Source: Berberis thunbergii (Eukaryota; Streptophyta; Magnoliopsida; Ranunculales; Berberidaceae). From it: a stretch of DNA of 64,000 nt. The notes beneath the pieces were generated by a model. It was not told the origin of the DNA, did no database searches, and was given only the letters and a program-made list of their open reading frames with translations. Made by a program: the position numbers and the translations under genes. Below are positions 56,030-64,000 of this stretch, piece after piece. Position 1 is the first letter of the stretch; every line of letters begins with the position of its first letter. The stretch is from positions 30,598-94,597 of the forward strand of contig QNQO01008317.1 in NCBI GenBank assembly GCA_003290165.1. Direction: 5' to 3'.

Positions 56030-56761
56030 TATATATGCATTTCAAGATTCACTACAAAGAAATGAGCATGAATTCAAAGCAAAGTTTCACATTAACCCAG
56101 TTTCCAACTCGAAAAACTACTGCTCTTAAAACTCACATACAAAAAAAGAAGAAAAAAAATTTGTCAGGAACCCTAGATCTGGAAACCCACAAGAAGAAAT
56201 CAAGAATAAATCAAGTTTGGCACTTACCTTCTCTGGTTTCTAAGTGAGATGGGTCGCTGATTCTCTCGATTCTTCTCTCGGTGGAGTTGACGATGGGGAG
56301 GGAGGAGCAACCAATTTTTTCTCTTGATTTCTTCTCGGTTTTCTCTCGATTCTTCTTCTCTTTTTCTCTTCTCGATAAATCAAACCAAACCAATCTCTGA
56401 AACCTATCTCGAAGAGAAGAGGTGTTTAGTCTCTCGTTTTTTCAATCTCTTGTACTTTCTTCTTCTTGATTTACAGAGAGTTCAGATGAGGGAAGAGGGC
56501 GGCATGGCAGGGGTTGATTTTCAGATAGGAGAAGATCGGGTTGCGGTGAAAGGAATGGAAGGGAAGGGAAGGGAAGGTTTTCTTCTTCGATGGAGAGTAT
56601 AAACCAAGAGCTCATAAACCTTTCAAAGTTGAAATCGAAAATTTCCCAAATTTTTTGGATACTGAAACCCCGCCCAATTTCCTTCATTCACGTGCCTTGG
56701 ACCCTCCTAGGCGCATGCCAAGGAGCGTCCAGGCAGCCACCCAGGCCAGCTAGAATTTCTC
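56030..56761 (-). repeat. Right terminal inverted repeat of the Pack-MULE
   Basis: About 730 bp, the inverse of the left arm, with the same donor-like sequence facing inward on the minus strand (about 56225-56233). Confidence 0.85.
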
Positions 56762-56998
56762 TAAGAGAAGTGATGGTATTAAACTGGGAAAACGAAAACT
56801 GGAGATGGTATCTTCTGGTCCCATCATAGCTTCTGACCCCTCGGGATCCATCTCAGAGCCTGATAGGAAGAAACAACAAACTACTTTGTCTATTCGTGCT
56901 GAACCAGATCAAACACCCACATTGACTATCTCTTCTGTCTCCCACGGTGTTTAGCATCATAGGGAAATCAAGGCCCACCTCAGTGCACCTACCGCTTT

Positions 56999-57427
56999 TG
57001 TGACGACTCTCTTTCACACTGTATCAATATTGTTCGTTTTAGGCTACCAACCTTAGGTCGTCCACTTAGGGTGTCACAATTCACCCCCTTTAAGGCCCAA
57101 CGTCCTCGTTGGCCACACAGGCACAATGGCCACATTGCCGAGGGCCCACCTCCACGTGGCATACTTCCGGCTGGGTCAGGCTTTGATACCAAACTGTGAC
57201 GACCCCCTCCCGCACTGTATCAATACTGTCTGCTTTGGTCTACCATCCGGCCCTCACGACTTTAAAACGCTTCGATACAATGGGGAACTGACCCCGCACA
57301 TATAAGGATCACCCTCCTCCCCTACCCAAGCGATATGGGACTATGATTCCCCTTGTAGCTCGTCCAACCTCTCTCAGCCTGTTGGGCTCCAACCCTCACC
57401 TCAGGTCCGCCCACTCAGGGTCTCACA
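56999..57427 (-). mobile_element. TRIM retrotransposon, minus strand (429 bp)
   Basis: A perfect 5-bp duplication GCTTT lies at 56994-56998 and 57428-57432. On the minus strand the full LTR is 57195-57427 (TGTGAGACCC...CGTCACA), then TGGTATCAAAG primer-binding site (57181-57191), a 116-bp interior, an AAAGGGGGTGAAT purine tract, and a shortened second LTR (56999-57078, 80 bp). There is no coding sequence. Confidence 0.88.
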
Positions 57428-58126
57428 GCTTTTGTCCAGTCCACAGACTCAACTGAATCTTCTTATCAGTTCACTACAGATCTCACTCCATATTCTTAAG
57501 CATCGGCGACCGCCAACTTGGGGTCACCTCAGTATCCATGATCTTTTCCTATGCATTCCGAAACCTAAAGGCCATTTACCACAAGCCCAATACAACATCA
57601 TTTTTTTGTCTGAAACCAAAGCCATCAACTCTAAAATGGAACGCACTCGTCGGAGGCTTGGATTTACACATGGAGTCTTGATGTCAGCACAGGGTCAATC
57701 TGGAGGCCTTTCTCTGTTTTGGAAATAAGGTCTTCACCTAACCATTATTTCCTCTTGTAAATATTATTTCAATTGTACTATTAATAATTATCTTGCTCAA
57801 TCTACTTGGTCGGCTATTTTTGTATATGGGGAACCAAATCCCTCCTTATGGGTCAATTTTGGAACAACTTGTCCCTCATCCTTGAAAACCAAACTCTTCC
57901 AGGTCTCCTCATTGGAGACCCGAACTCTATTTTACTGCCAGAAAATAAATTCGGGGCCGAAAACCTACTCGTTCAACCTTGAGGCTTCTTATAAACTTCA
58001 TTGAAAAATACAACCTCATTGAATTTCCCACTCAATGGTTCACAATTTACTAGGAATAACAAACACAAAGATAAAAATGAGGTTAGAATTAAACTTGACC
58101 GGATTCTGGTATGTACTGACTGGATA

Positions 58127-58273
58127 CAGTTTTTCTTAAGTGCACTGGTAAAGTGCCTGGTGGTTACTAGGCACCGTAGGATTGCATCGAGATAAGTGAT
58201 AACACTTATTTCGAAGCAATCCTATGGTGCCTGGTAGCACCAGGCAAGATACCAGTGCACTGTAGTATTACTC
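58127..58273. mobile_element. MULE-type MITE (147 bp) in LINE-2
   Basis: Flanks GACTGGATA (58118-58126) and GATTGGATA (58274-58282) match at 8 of 9 bases. The whole element is a palindrome containing GTGCACTGGTA and GTGCCTGGT. The right end, read inward, starts GAGTAATACTACAG, close to the GAGTAATTCTAGG end of the MITE at 3026. Confidence 0.82.
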
Positions 58274-58421
58274 GATTGGATAACCTGCTTCCCTTCAGCT
58301 ATTGCAAATACTATTCAAACTTTGGCTTCGAATCACAGAGTTATCTCACTTCAACTAATTTCAAAAGTTAATCAGGGCCCAAACCTTTTAGATTTTTCCA
58401 CATGAAGGTCCGGAACCCCAA

Positions 58422-59477
58422 TGTGAGACCTCTGGAGTGGATTGACCTGAGGGTGAGTGTTGGATCCCTACAGGCCCAAGAGGGTTGGACGAGCTACAAA
58501 GAGGGACATAATCTAACATCGCCTAGCTGCAAAAGGGGTGTGTTATTTATGTGCGAGGTTGGATCCCCATAGTAATGACGCACTTTAAAGCCGTGCGGGC
58601 CGGTTGGACCCAAAGCGGACAACATTGTTATTGTGCAGATCGGGTCGCTACAGAATGGTATTAGAGTCTGACCCAGCCGGAAGTGTGCCAACGTAGACGT
58701 TGAGCCCTAAGGGGGGTGGATTGTGAGACCCTGGAGTGGACGGGCTTGAGGGTGAGGGTTGGAGCTCAACAGACCAATAGGCCCAAGATGGGTTGGACGA
58801 GCTACCAATGGACATAGTCCCCACATCGCCTGGGTGCCGGAAGGGGATGTGTTACTTATGTGCGAGGTTGGATCCCCATAGTAACGACGCATTTTAAAGC
58901 CGTGCGGGCCGGTTGGGCAAAAAACGGACAATATTGTTACTGTGCGGATCGAGTCACTATAGAAACTCGATCCGCACAGTAAGAAATTGTCCGCTCTGGG
59001 CCAACCGGCCCGCACTGCTTTAAAACGCGTCTTTACGATGGGGATCCGACCTCGCACATAAGTAGCTCATCCCCTCCTGCACCCAGGCGATGTGGGACTA
59101 TGTCCCCCTTTGTAGCTCGTTCAATCCCTCTCAAGCCTATTAAACTCCAACCCTCACCCTCAGGTCCGCCCACTCCAGGGTCTCACAGAGCTTGACCCAG
59201 CTAAAAGTGTGTCAACGTGGTCGTTGGGCCCTAAGGGGGGTGGACTGTGAGACCCTGGAGTGGGCAGACCTGAGGGTGAGGATTAGATCCCAATAGGCCC
59301 GAGAGGGTTGGATGAGCTATAAAGGGGGACATAGTCCTACATCGCCTGGGTGCGGGAGGGGGATGTGCTACTTGTGTGCGAGGTTGGATCTCCATAGTTA
59401 CGACATGTTTTAAAGCCGTGCGAGTCGGTTGAGCCCAGAGCGGACAATATTGTTACTGTGCGGATCGGGTCGTTACA
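58422..59477. mobile_element. TRIM LTR array with one inverted LTR
   Basis: The order is LTR(+) 58422-58652, interior 58653-58721, LTR(+) 58722-58961, LTR(-) 58962-59187, interior 59188-59245, LTR(+) 59246-59477. LTRs run TGTGAGACC...TTACA. The first interior has TGGTATTAGAGTC (58656-58668) and a CTAAGGGGGGTGGA tract. The interiors are only about 60-70 bp. This is the same family as the TRIM at 56999-57427. Confidence 0.85.
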
Positions 59478-61447
59478 CCCGGTGTCGTCATATTATTGAA
59501 ATTTTGTGGAGTCCTCGCCACCATCCTCTCTTATCTAATAATTATCATTTTAAGACAAAAAAAAACTCATCCATTATCTCACGAGAAGGAAGAGAAAAGA
59601 ATTATGTAATATTCAACAATGCATCTCGAACATCCAAGGGGCCTTGGATAAACTTCAAAATATCACCCCCTCTGAGGAAAATGTCGCGGCCACCTCAGTT
59701 CTTGAGGACCACCTCTCCGAACTTTATCTTAGAAAAGAACTTTTTTTGTGTAACAAATCTGGGAAATCCTGGCTGGTCGAAGGAAGCAAGAACATAAAGT
59801 TCTTTCATCAAGCCTCCATACTCCGTCGGAAGATGAATCTTATTCTTCGCCTCAAGGATACCTCTAACCAATGACACTCTGATCAAGAATCTATAGGACA
59901 AATTCTTAACGACTACTTTAAGGATGTTTTCCAATCCTAGTGTTCTCCCCAATGCCCAAAGATCATCTCCCTCTTCAAACATTCCATCTCTGCAAATGAT
60001 AATGAAACCCTTCTTAAATCCCTAGTAAAGAGAAATCCAAACCATTATCTTTAGTATGGGGTAGTCACAAAGCCCCAGAGCCTGATGACTTCCATGCTTT
60101 CTTTTCCAATATTACTATAAACGATCTAGCATGATGTGATTGAAGTGGTTTAGAATTTTTTTACCACCCGGTGTCTGTATCTAAAGCTTAACGAGACTTT
60201 TATCGCCTTGATCCCCAAGATCACTAATCCCACCACACCTGACAAAAATTCCACCTCATTGAGTTTGCAATGTCATCTATAAGGTCATCTCGAAGATCTT
60301 GGCAAACAGTCTAAGACCTTTGTTGGACACCATCATATCCCCCAATCAAGGGGCCTTTCTTAAAGGTCGCTCTATGAGGGACAATGTTGTTTAGCAAATA
60401 GATTTTTTCAAATGAAACACCGTTGCAAAAAGAAACAAGGGTAGATGGCTATAAAATTGACATGGCCAATGCATATGACAGAGTTGAATGGTCATTTCTG
60501 CTCCAACTTCTTGAACAATTAGGCTTCGCTCGAGGTTGAATCCAAATGATTGAACCAATGTTTTTTTCACCTCATCTATCTACTATCAAACCCACTAGCG
60601 GCATTAGACAAGGATACCCGCTTTCCCGGTACCATTTCATCCTTATGGCGGAAGCCTTGTCCAGGCTCCTCGCTCGAACAGAAAATGAGGACCTCATTAA
60701 AGGCATCCAGATCAGGTACCAGTCCCCCTCCATCAGCCACCTATTGTATGCAGACGATTCATGTTTTTTGTCGAGCCTCTCTTATGGAGGTTCACTCCAT
60801 CAAGGACATTTTCCATTAGTATTGCTTGGCCACGAGCCAAACAGTAAACTACGACAAATCATCTGTTTACTACAACTCAAATGTCCACCCGAAACACTCT
60901 AAAATTATTAATAGAATCTTGGGATCCAAGTTTTATAACCTGAAGGATAAATACCTGGGATCTCTCTTGCTGTTGTAAAAAAGAAAGCCTCTGATTTCTA
61001 GTTATTGATTGATAAAGTCGTTTCGAGATGGAAATCGAAAGTCCTTTCCCAAGCTGGTAGAACGGTAATGATTACAACAGTGTTTAATTTGATACTTATT
61101 TATATTATACAAACTTTCATTCTTCCTAGCTCTATTACCACCAAATTGGACAAGCTGACCAAAAATTTCTTGTGGAATGGAGCAGTGGATAGCAAAGCCA
61201 GACATATATGTACTTGGGATCGAATTACCTTACCTCGACATCTTGGGAGTCTCAACATTCTTCTGTCCGGAATAAAAATTCTGGTTCTAATGGCAAAACT
61301 ATGTGGTAGACCATTTCCACACCTCAGAATCCACGTTGTTCTCCAACTTAAAACTTTTTACTTCTACAAAAATAACATTTTCCAACTATCCAAACCTCTC
61401 ACTATAGCCACATTTCCCTGGAAAGGGATTTTTAAGGGCCTTTGCTA
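59478..61447 (+). pseudogene. LINE-2 ORF2 reverse transcriptase
   Basis: Landmarks in several frames are the KAPEPDDFHAFFF-like start (about 60071), LNETFIALIPK (about 60187), GIRQGYPLS (about 60603) and the catalytic SHLLYADDSCFLS (about 60733-60771). IDKVVSRWKSKVLSQAGR and NFLWNG of the thumb/C-terminal region lie in 61005-61448. The enzyme would copy LINE RNA at the nicked target, but frameshifts break it repeatedly. Confidence 0.82.
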
Positions 61448-62870
61448 AAATGAAACACCATATCATCTGGCAAGTCCTCTCGGGCTCACATTGACCTCTA
61501 GATAGATTCTTTTTATAAAGCCAGGCCTTGTCCTTGCTGATTGCCTACTAATTACATCATAATTCTTATAATCCAACTCCATCACTTGCTCCCTTCCTCT
61601 GGCCAGGACACCTCAATGGAATACGACATTAATCATGTCCATTTTTCTTCCTTGGTAGCCAGAGATATCCTAGATATAACTATCGGACAGACAATATATC
61701 TGGACAAACTCATCTGGTTGTTTGACAAACAATGACTCTTCTCAGTGAAAAGTGCAACCTGTGCCTTCACCTCTAATCAACTTGAAAGTTCCACCTCTAA
61801 TGCTTCAACCCTGCACCCCTCGGGATAGAACATTTCAGATAACTTTAGAAAATCAAAGCCCCCATCAACGTTATTTTCCTTCTATGGAAAATTAGTGAAA
61901 ACATTCTCCTCACAATGACCAAACTGGTGAGACTTCACATGCCTATTGATGATTGTTGCATCTTTTGCCAAAATCATACGGAGGATGTCACTCACCTCTT
62001 CTTCATTTTTCTAGTCATCAACATATTTTGGTTCCTCTCCCTTTTACCCAATTGATTGGCTCAATACCAATTTCAATCCTCCCTCCATTTCAGGGTTTTT
62101 TAAATTCATGTGGAACACAACCAAAGAGCCCATACTACGGCTAAAGATGAAATGTTATCTCAATTTACGACTGTATCTACTAACTATCTGGTAGATTCGC
62201 AACAATATTGTCTTCAACAATACCAAAATCTGCACTCCAATCGTTCATTTCCTCTTTCCATCAAACCTGGCATCTTGGCAAAACAATGGTTCACCACTAG
62301 TAATCTTCCACCTTTCCCATTTTGTCACCAACTCAGGGGAACCCTCTATTAGTATTATCTCAATTTCCCAAATTCTTGAAACAACTAAAATAGAAAATCA
62401 GGTCATCTTTCACACCTCGACATCTCACCCCGAGACTTGCTAGTCCCCCTTGTGAGACTGTGACCTCCCGAATCGCAATGATCCAAGCCCAAATCCAATC
62501 AATATGACACCACATAATCAACTTCAGATCTAATCAGCCTAGGCCAATTCTTCTTGTTTTGGATCTGGACATGATTTGTCAAGTTTGATGTTTGTTCTTT
62601 GACACCTCTAAACAATGAGCCTTAGGTGTGTTTTGCGATCGATCTACATGGACAAGTTCTAGCTAAAGTAGCCTGCCTGGTAGTCAGCAAGGTTTTTATA
62701 GTACTATGGCAGAGTGTTAGGCGGCAGAGTCAACCCTCTTCTTATTTAGGCACAACAGTAGAAGACATGTTCCTTTTGATGATTATGCAAACCTCATTGA
62801 TTTTCTCCATGATGATGACTCTCAACCTACTTTTGCTATGAACTGGTTTGGAGTCCGAAAATAGTAATGT
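61448..62870 (+). pseudogene. LINE-2 ORF2 zf-RVT and RNase H remnants
   Basis: A zinc-binding region LHMPIDDCCIFCQNHTEDVT-HLFF lies at about 61933-62010 and a weak RNase H piece AIDLHGQVLAKV at about 62629-62670. Both are C-terminal parts of plant L1 ORF2 proteins. The frame is broken many times. Confidence 0.65.
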
Positions 62871-63033
62871 TAGACGCTTGTTCTTTTTGCTTCCCTCATG
62901 AAATGTAAGTATGTATGTAGAGATCTCAATGGGAGGCTCATAACTTGGCTAGAGTCACATGGCGACAAGTTGTAATCGTACTTAATATCTTATATTATTC
63001 CTATGGCTTAACAAAAAAATGAAAAAAAAGAAA
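62871..63033 (+). other. LINE-2 3' UTR and A-rich tail
   Basis: It runs from the end of the RNase H remnant to TTAACAAAAAAATGAAAAAAA. I could not define a target-site duplication. Confidence 0.6.
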
Positions 63034-63725
63034 AATATTGAAATAATGATTAAAATTGGTAAAAGTAGTGTTTTCTAATTAATATGACGAGAGGATAGAA
63101 AACATAGTTGTTTGGCTAGATGACATTGGAAAAAGCTCATGAATTCAACTATTGTCGAGCACCCAAGTTACTTACTCGAGTATTGCCCAAAATAAATCGG
63201 ATATTGATTTCTAAACTCAGCTATCACCAATTGTCTAAGGAAACAAGCCCAAATCCTATTATTAAGAAGGCATTTGCTAAATGACACACCATTTTTTGCT
63301 GAAAGACACCACCTGTGCCCTACATTTAAAGGACACCACCATCTGTTGAAGGAAACCACCATCTATTGAAGGACATCACTCATATAAACAAAAAACTACC
63401 GTCTCTCTTCTCTCTCTCTCTCCCTTCTTAATCAAGCACCATCCTGCCACCGTCGGCCACACCAACTCTCCCCTCCACCACCGGCCTCACCGAGCTACCG
63501 CCAGACGTCACTCCCAACCCCCGCCTGCTTGTTCTCTTATCTGTTTCTTTTCTTTTTTTTTTTCTCTCTACTTTTTTTCTTCTTCTTTTTCTTTTATCTT
63601 CTTTGTTTTCTTCTTCTTAATTCCTCCATGTATCTTCTTCTATTTTTTTTTCTTTTTTCTCCTTTGCCCTCGAGGAGGTTCCTACGAGTGTGGAACCCAT
63701 ACTTGCACAAAGCTCTATGCATGGG
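63034..63725. other. Spacer with short repeats and a pyrimidine-rich run
   Basis: 'ggacaccaccatctgttga' type phrases recur at 63296-63375. 63530-63665 is almost pure C/T, which creates Phe/Leu frames. Similar 'gaaagacaccacc' sequence occurs at about 38558. No gene is seen. Confidence 0.35.
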
Positions 63726-64000
63726 TAGGGATGGGCATCCCATCCTGTGATCCCGTCCCGTCCCTTTTTCAATTTTTTTTGGATTGATCAAACCCTTCTC
63801 GATCACACCCGTCCCGATCTAGAGTGGGATGAGATCGGGATGATATTTTTAATCTCACCCATTCCGTCCCGTCTTGCATTTATTTATTTAATATTTATTA
63901 TTATTAATTTTAATCAAACTACTATTCTAAATAAAAGTTAGGATGTGTTGAAGTTAAATCAAAACATCTAGTGTTTGAAAATTTACTTGTTTGATTTGGA
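63726..64000. mobile_element. Tag1-like hAT element, copy 3, cut by the window end
   Basis: TAGGGATGGGCATCCCATCC at 63726 matches the right end of copies 1 and 2 read in reverse, followed by the same GTCCCG-rich zone and the 'atttatttatttaatatttatta' stretch. The other end lies outside the window. The candidate duplication is TGCATGGG at 63718-63725. Confidence 0.75.

Larger units (their letters stand above)
51773..56761. mobile_element. Pack-MULE (4.99 kb) with long terminal inverted repeats
   Basis: The ends are GAGAAATTCTAGCTGGCCTG on both sides, read inward. Inverted repeats extend over 51773-52602 and 56030-56761 with small indels. Flanks TAAGAGACA (51764-51772) and TAAGAGAAG (56762-56770) match at 7 of 9 bases, a decayed 9-bp duplication. 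The terminal signature equals that of the MITE at 3026-3211. No MURA transposase is seen. The interior carries fragments of RHD3 and a nucleotide-sugar transporter. Confidence 0.85.
48925..56956 (+). pseudogene. LINE-2 ORF1 (DUF4283 + knuckle), in three pieces
   Basis: The piece before the first insertion shows LRVVAKYFHHQTLRTDVFAQ (about 49041-49100), DRQRVITSGPWG (about 49168) and a knuckle-like C-FC-C-RLIGH near 49457-49500. The hAT element splits it at 50130/51270 and the Pack-MULE at 51772/56762. The tail reads IKLGKRKLEMVSSGPII (about 56778) and stops before 56955. Such proteins bind LINE RNA. Stops are frequent. Confidence 0.7.
57440..59477 (+). pseudogene. LINE-2 ORF2 endonuclease region (interrupted)
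   Basis: 57597-57728 encodes FLSETKAINSKMERTRRRLG and SGGLSLFW, the conserved N-terminal part of the APE-like endonuclease (E-T-K is the metal-binding motif) that nicks target DNA. The C-terminal part is broken by stops, by the MITE at 58127 and by the TRIM array at 58422. Confidence 0.75.
48450..63033 (+). mobile_element. L1-type LINE-2, decayed and interrupted by at least five insertions
   Basis: ORF1 (DUF4283, knuckle), endonuclease, RT with YADD, zf-RVT and RNase H appear in order on the plus strand, ending in an A-rich tail at 63006-63033. Removing the insertions at 50131-51261, 51773-56761, 56999-57427, 58127-58273 and 58422-59477 leaves about 6.6 kb, a normal LINE length. The 5' end is uncertain. 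Many stops exist, so it is inactive. Confidence 0.85.

Noticed and set aside
56999..59477. Cassandra-type TRIM with a 5S rRNA promoter
   Set aside because: I looked for the 5S A box, IE and C box in the LTRs and did not find them, so I left the TRIM family unnamed.
63529..63750. 73-codon plus-strand frame rich in Phe/Leu
   Set aside because: It is a polypyrimidine run followed by the end of a hAT element.

Overview
The window reads as plant nuclear DNA, probably a eudicot: AT-rich, intron-bearing, and packed with transposable elements (TEs) of typical plant type: Ty1/copia elements, L1-type LINEs, TRIMs (short LTR elements), CACTA, hAT, Mutator-like (MULE), PIF/Harbinger and Helitron elements. 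I see no prokaryotic operons, CRISPR arrays or rRNA genes. Only one apparently intact host gene is visible, a two-exon dCTP pyrophosphatase/MazG-like gene on the minus strand at 41769-42217. Nearly everything else is TE sequence, gene fragments or decayed spacer.

Layout. 0.3-1.0 kb: a copia-type LTR (minus). 1.2-2.5 kb: a TRIM-like element with a tandem repeat inside. 3.0-3.2 kb: a MULE-type MITE (miniature inverted-repeat element). 3.45-9.12 kb: a large non-coding CACTA element with subterminal palindromes, a 2.2-kb GATC-rich satellite and two tRNA-like modules. 9.9-12.8 kb: head of a decayed LINE (LINE-1); its likely tail lies at 16.6-18.7 kb, split by a hAT element that itself carries a MULE MITE. 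Between head and tail lie a long palindrome, a kinesin-4 gene fragment and a small CACTA element. 19.57-24.25 kb: a decayed copia element. 24.67-30.91 kb: a better preserved copia element. 30.9-36.0 kb: a mosaic of gene fragments (RUNKEL-like kinase, protein disulfide isomerase, coatomer beta, ABCB transporter), all on the plus strand with intron boundaries. 36-38.3 kb: a CACTA end, a hAT element and a Tag1-like hAT element. 38.4 kb: a damaged tRNA-Leu. 39.5-41.4 and 43.8-44.6 kb: Helitron-like repeats around the dCTP pyrophosphatase gene and a Tourist-like MITE. 45.7-48.3 kb: a decayed Harbinger element.

48.4-63.0 kb is a second LINE (LINE-2), interrupted in turn by a hAT element carrying an oligopeptide-transporter fragment, a 5-kb Pack-MULE carrying RHD3 and nucleotide-sugar-transporter fragments, a 429-bp TRIM, a MULE MITE and a TRIM LTR array with one inverted LTR. 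A third Tag1-like hAT end begins at 63726 and runs off the window.

The genes do not form a pathway. The main biology is element-on-element insertion and repeated capture of host exons by at least two element classes (hAT and MULE, with Helitron as a candidate for a third). Most boundaries rest on target-site duplications (TSDs) read directly from the sequence. Gene-fragment identities come from recognisable peptide motifs and were not confirmed by any search.
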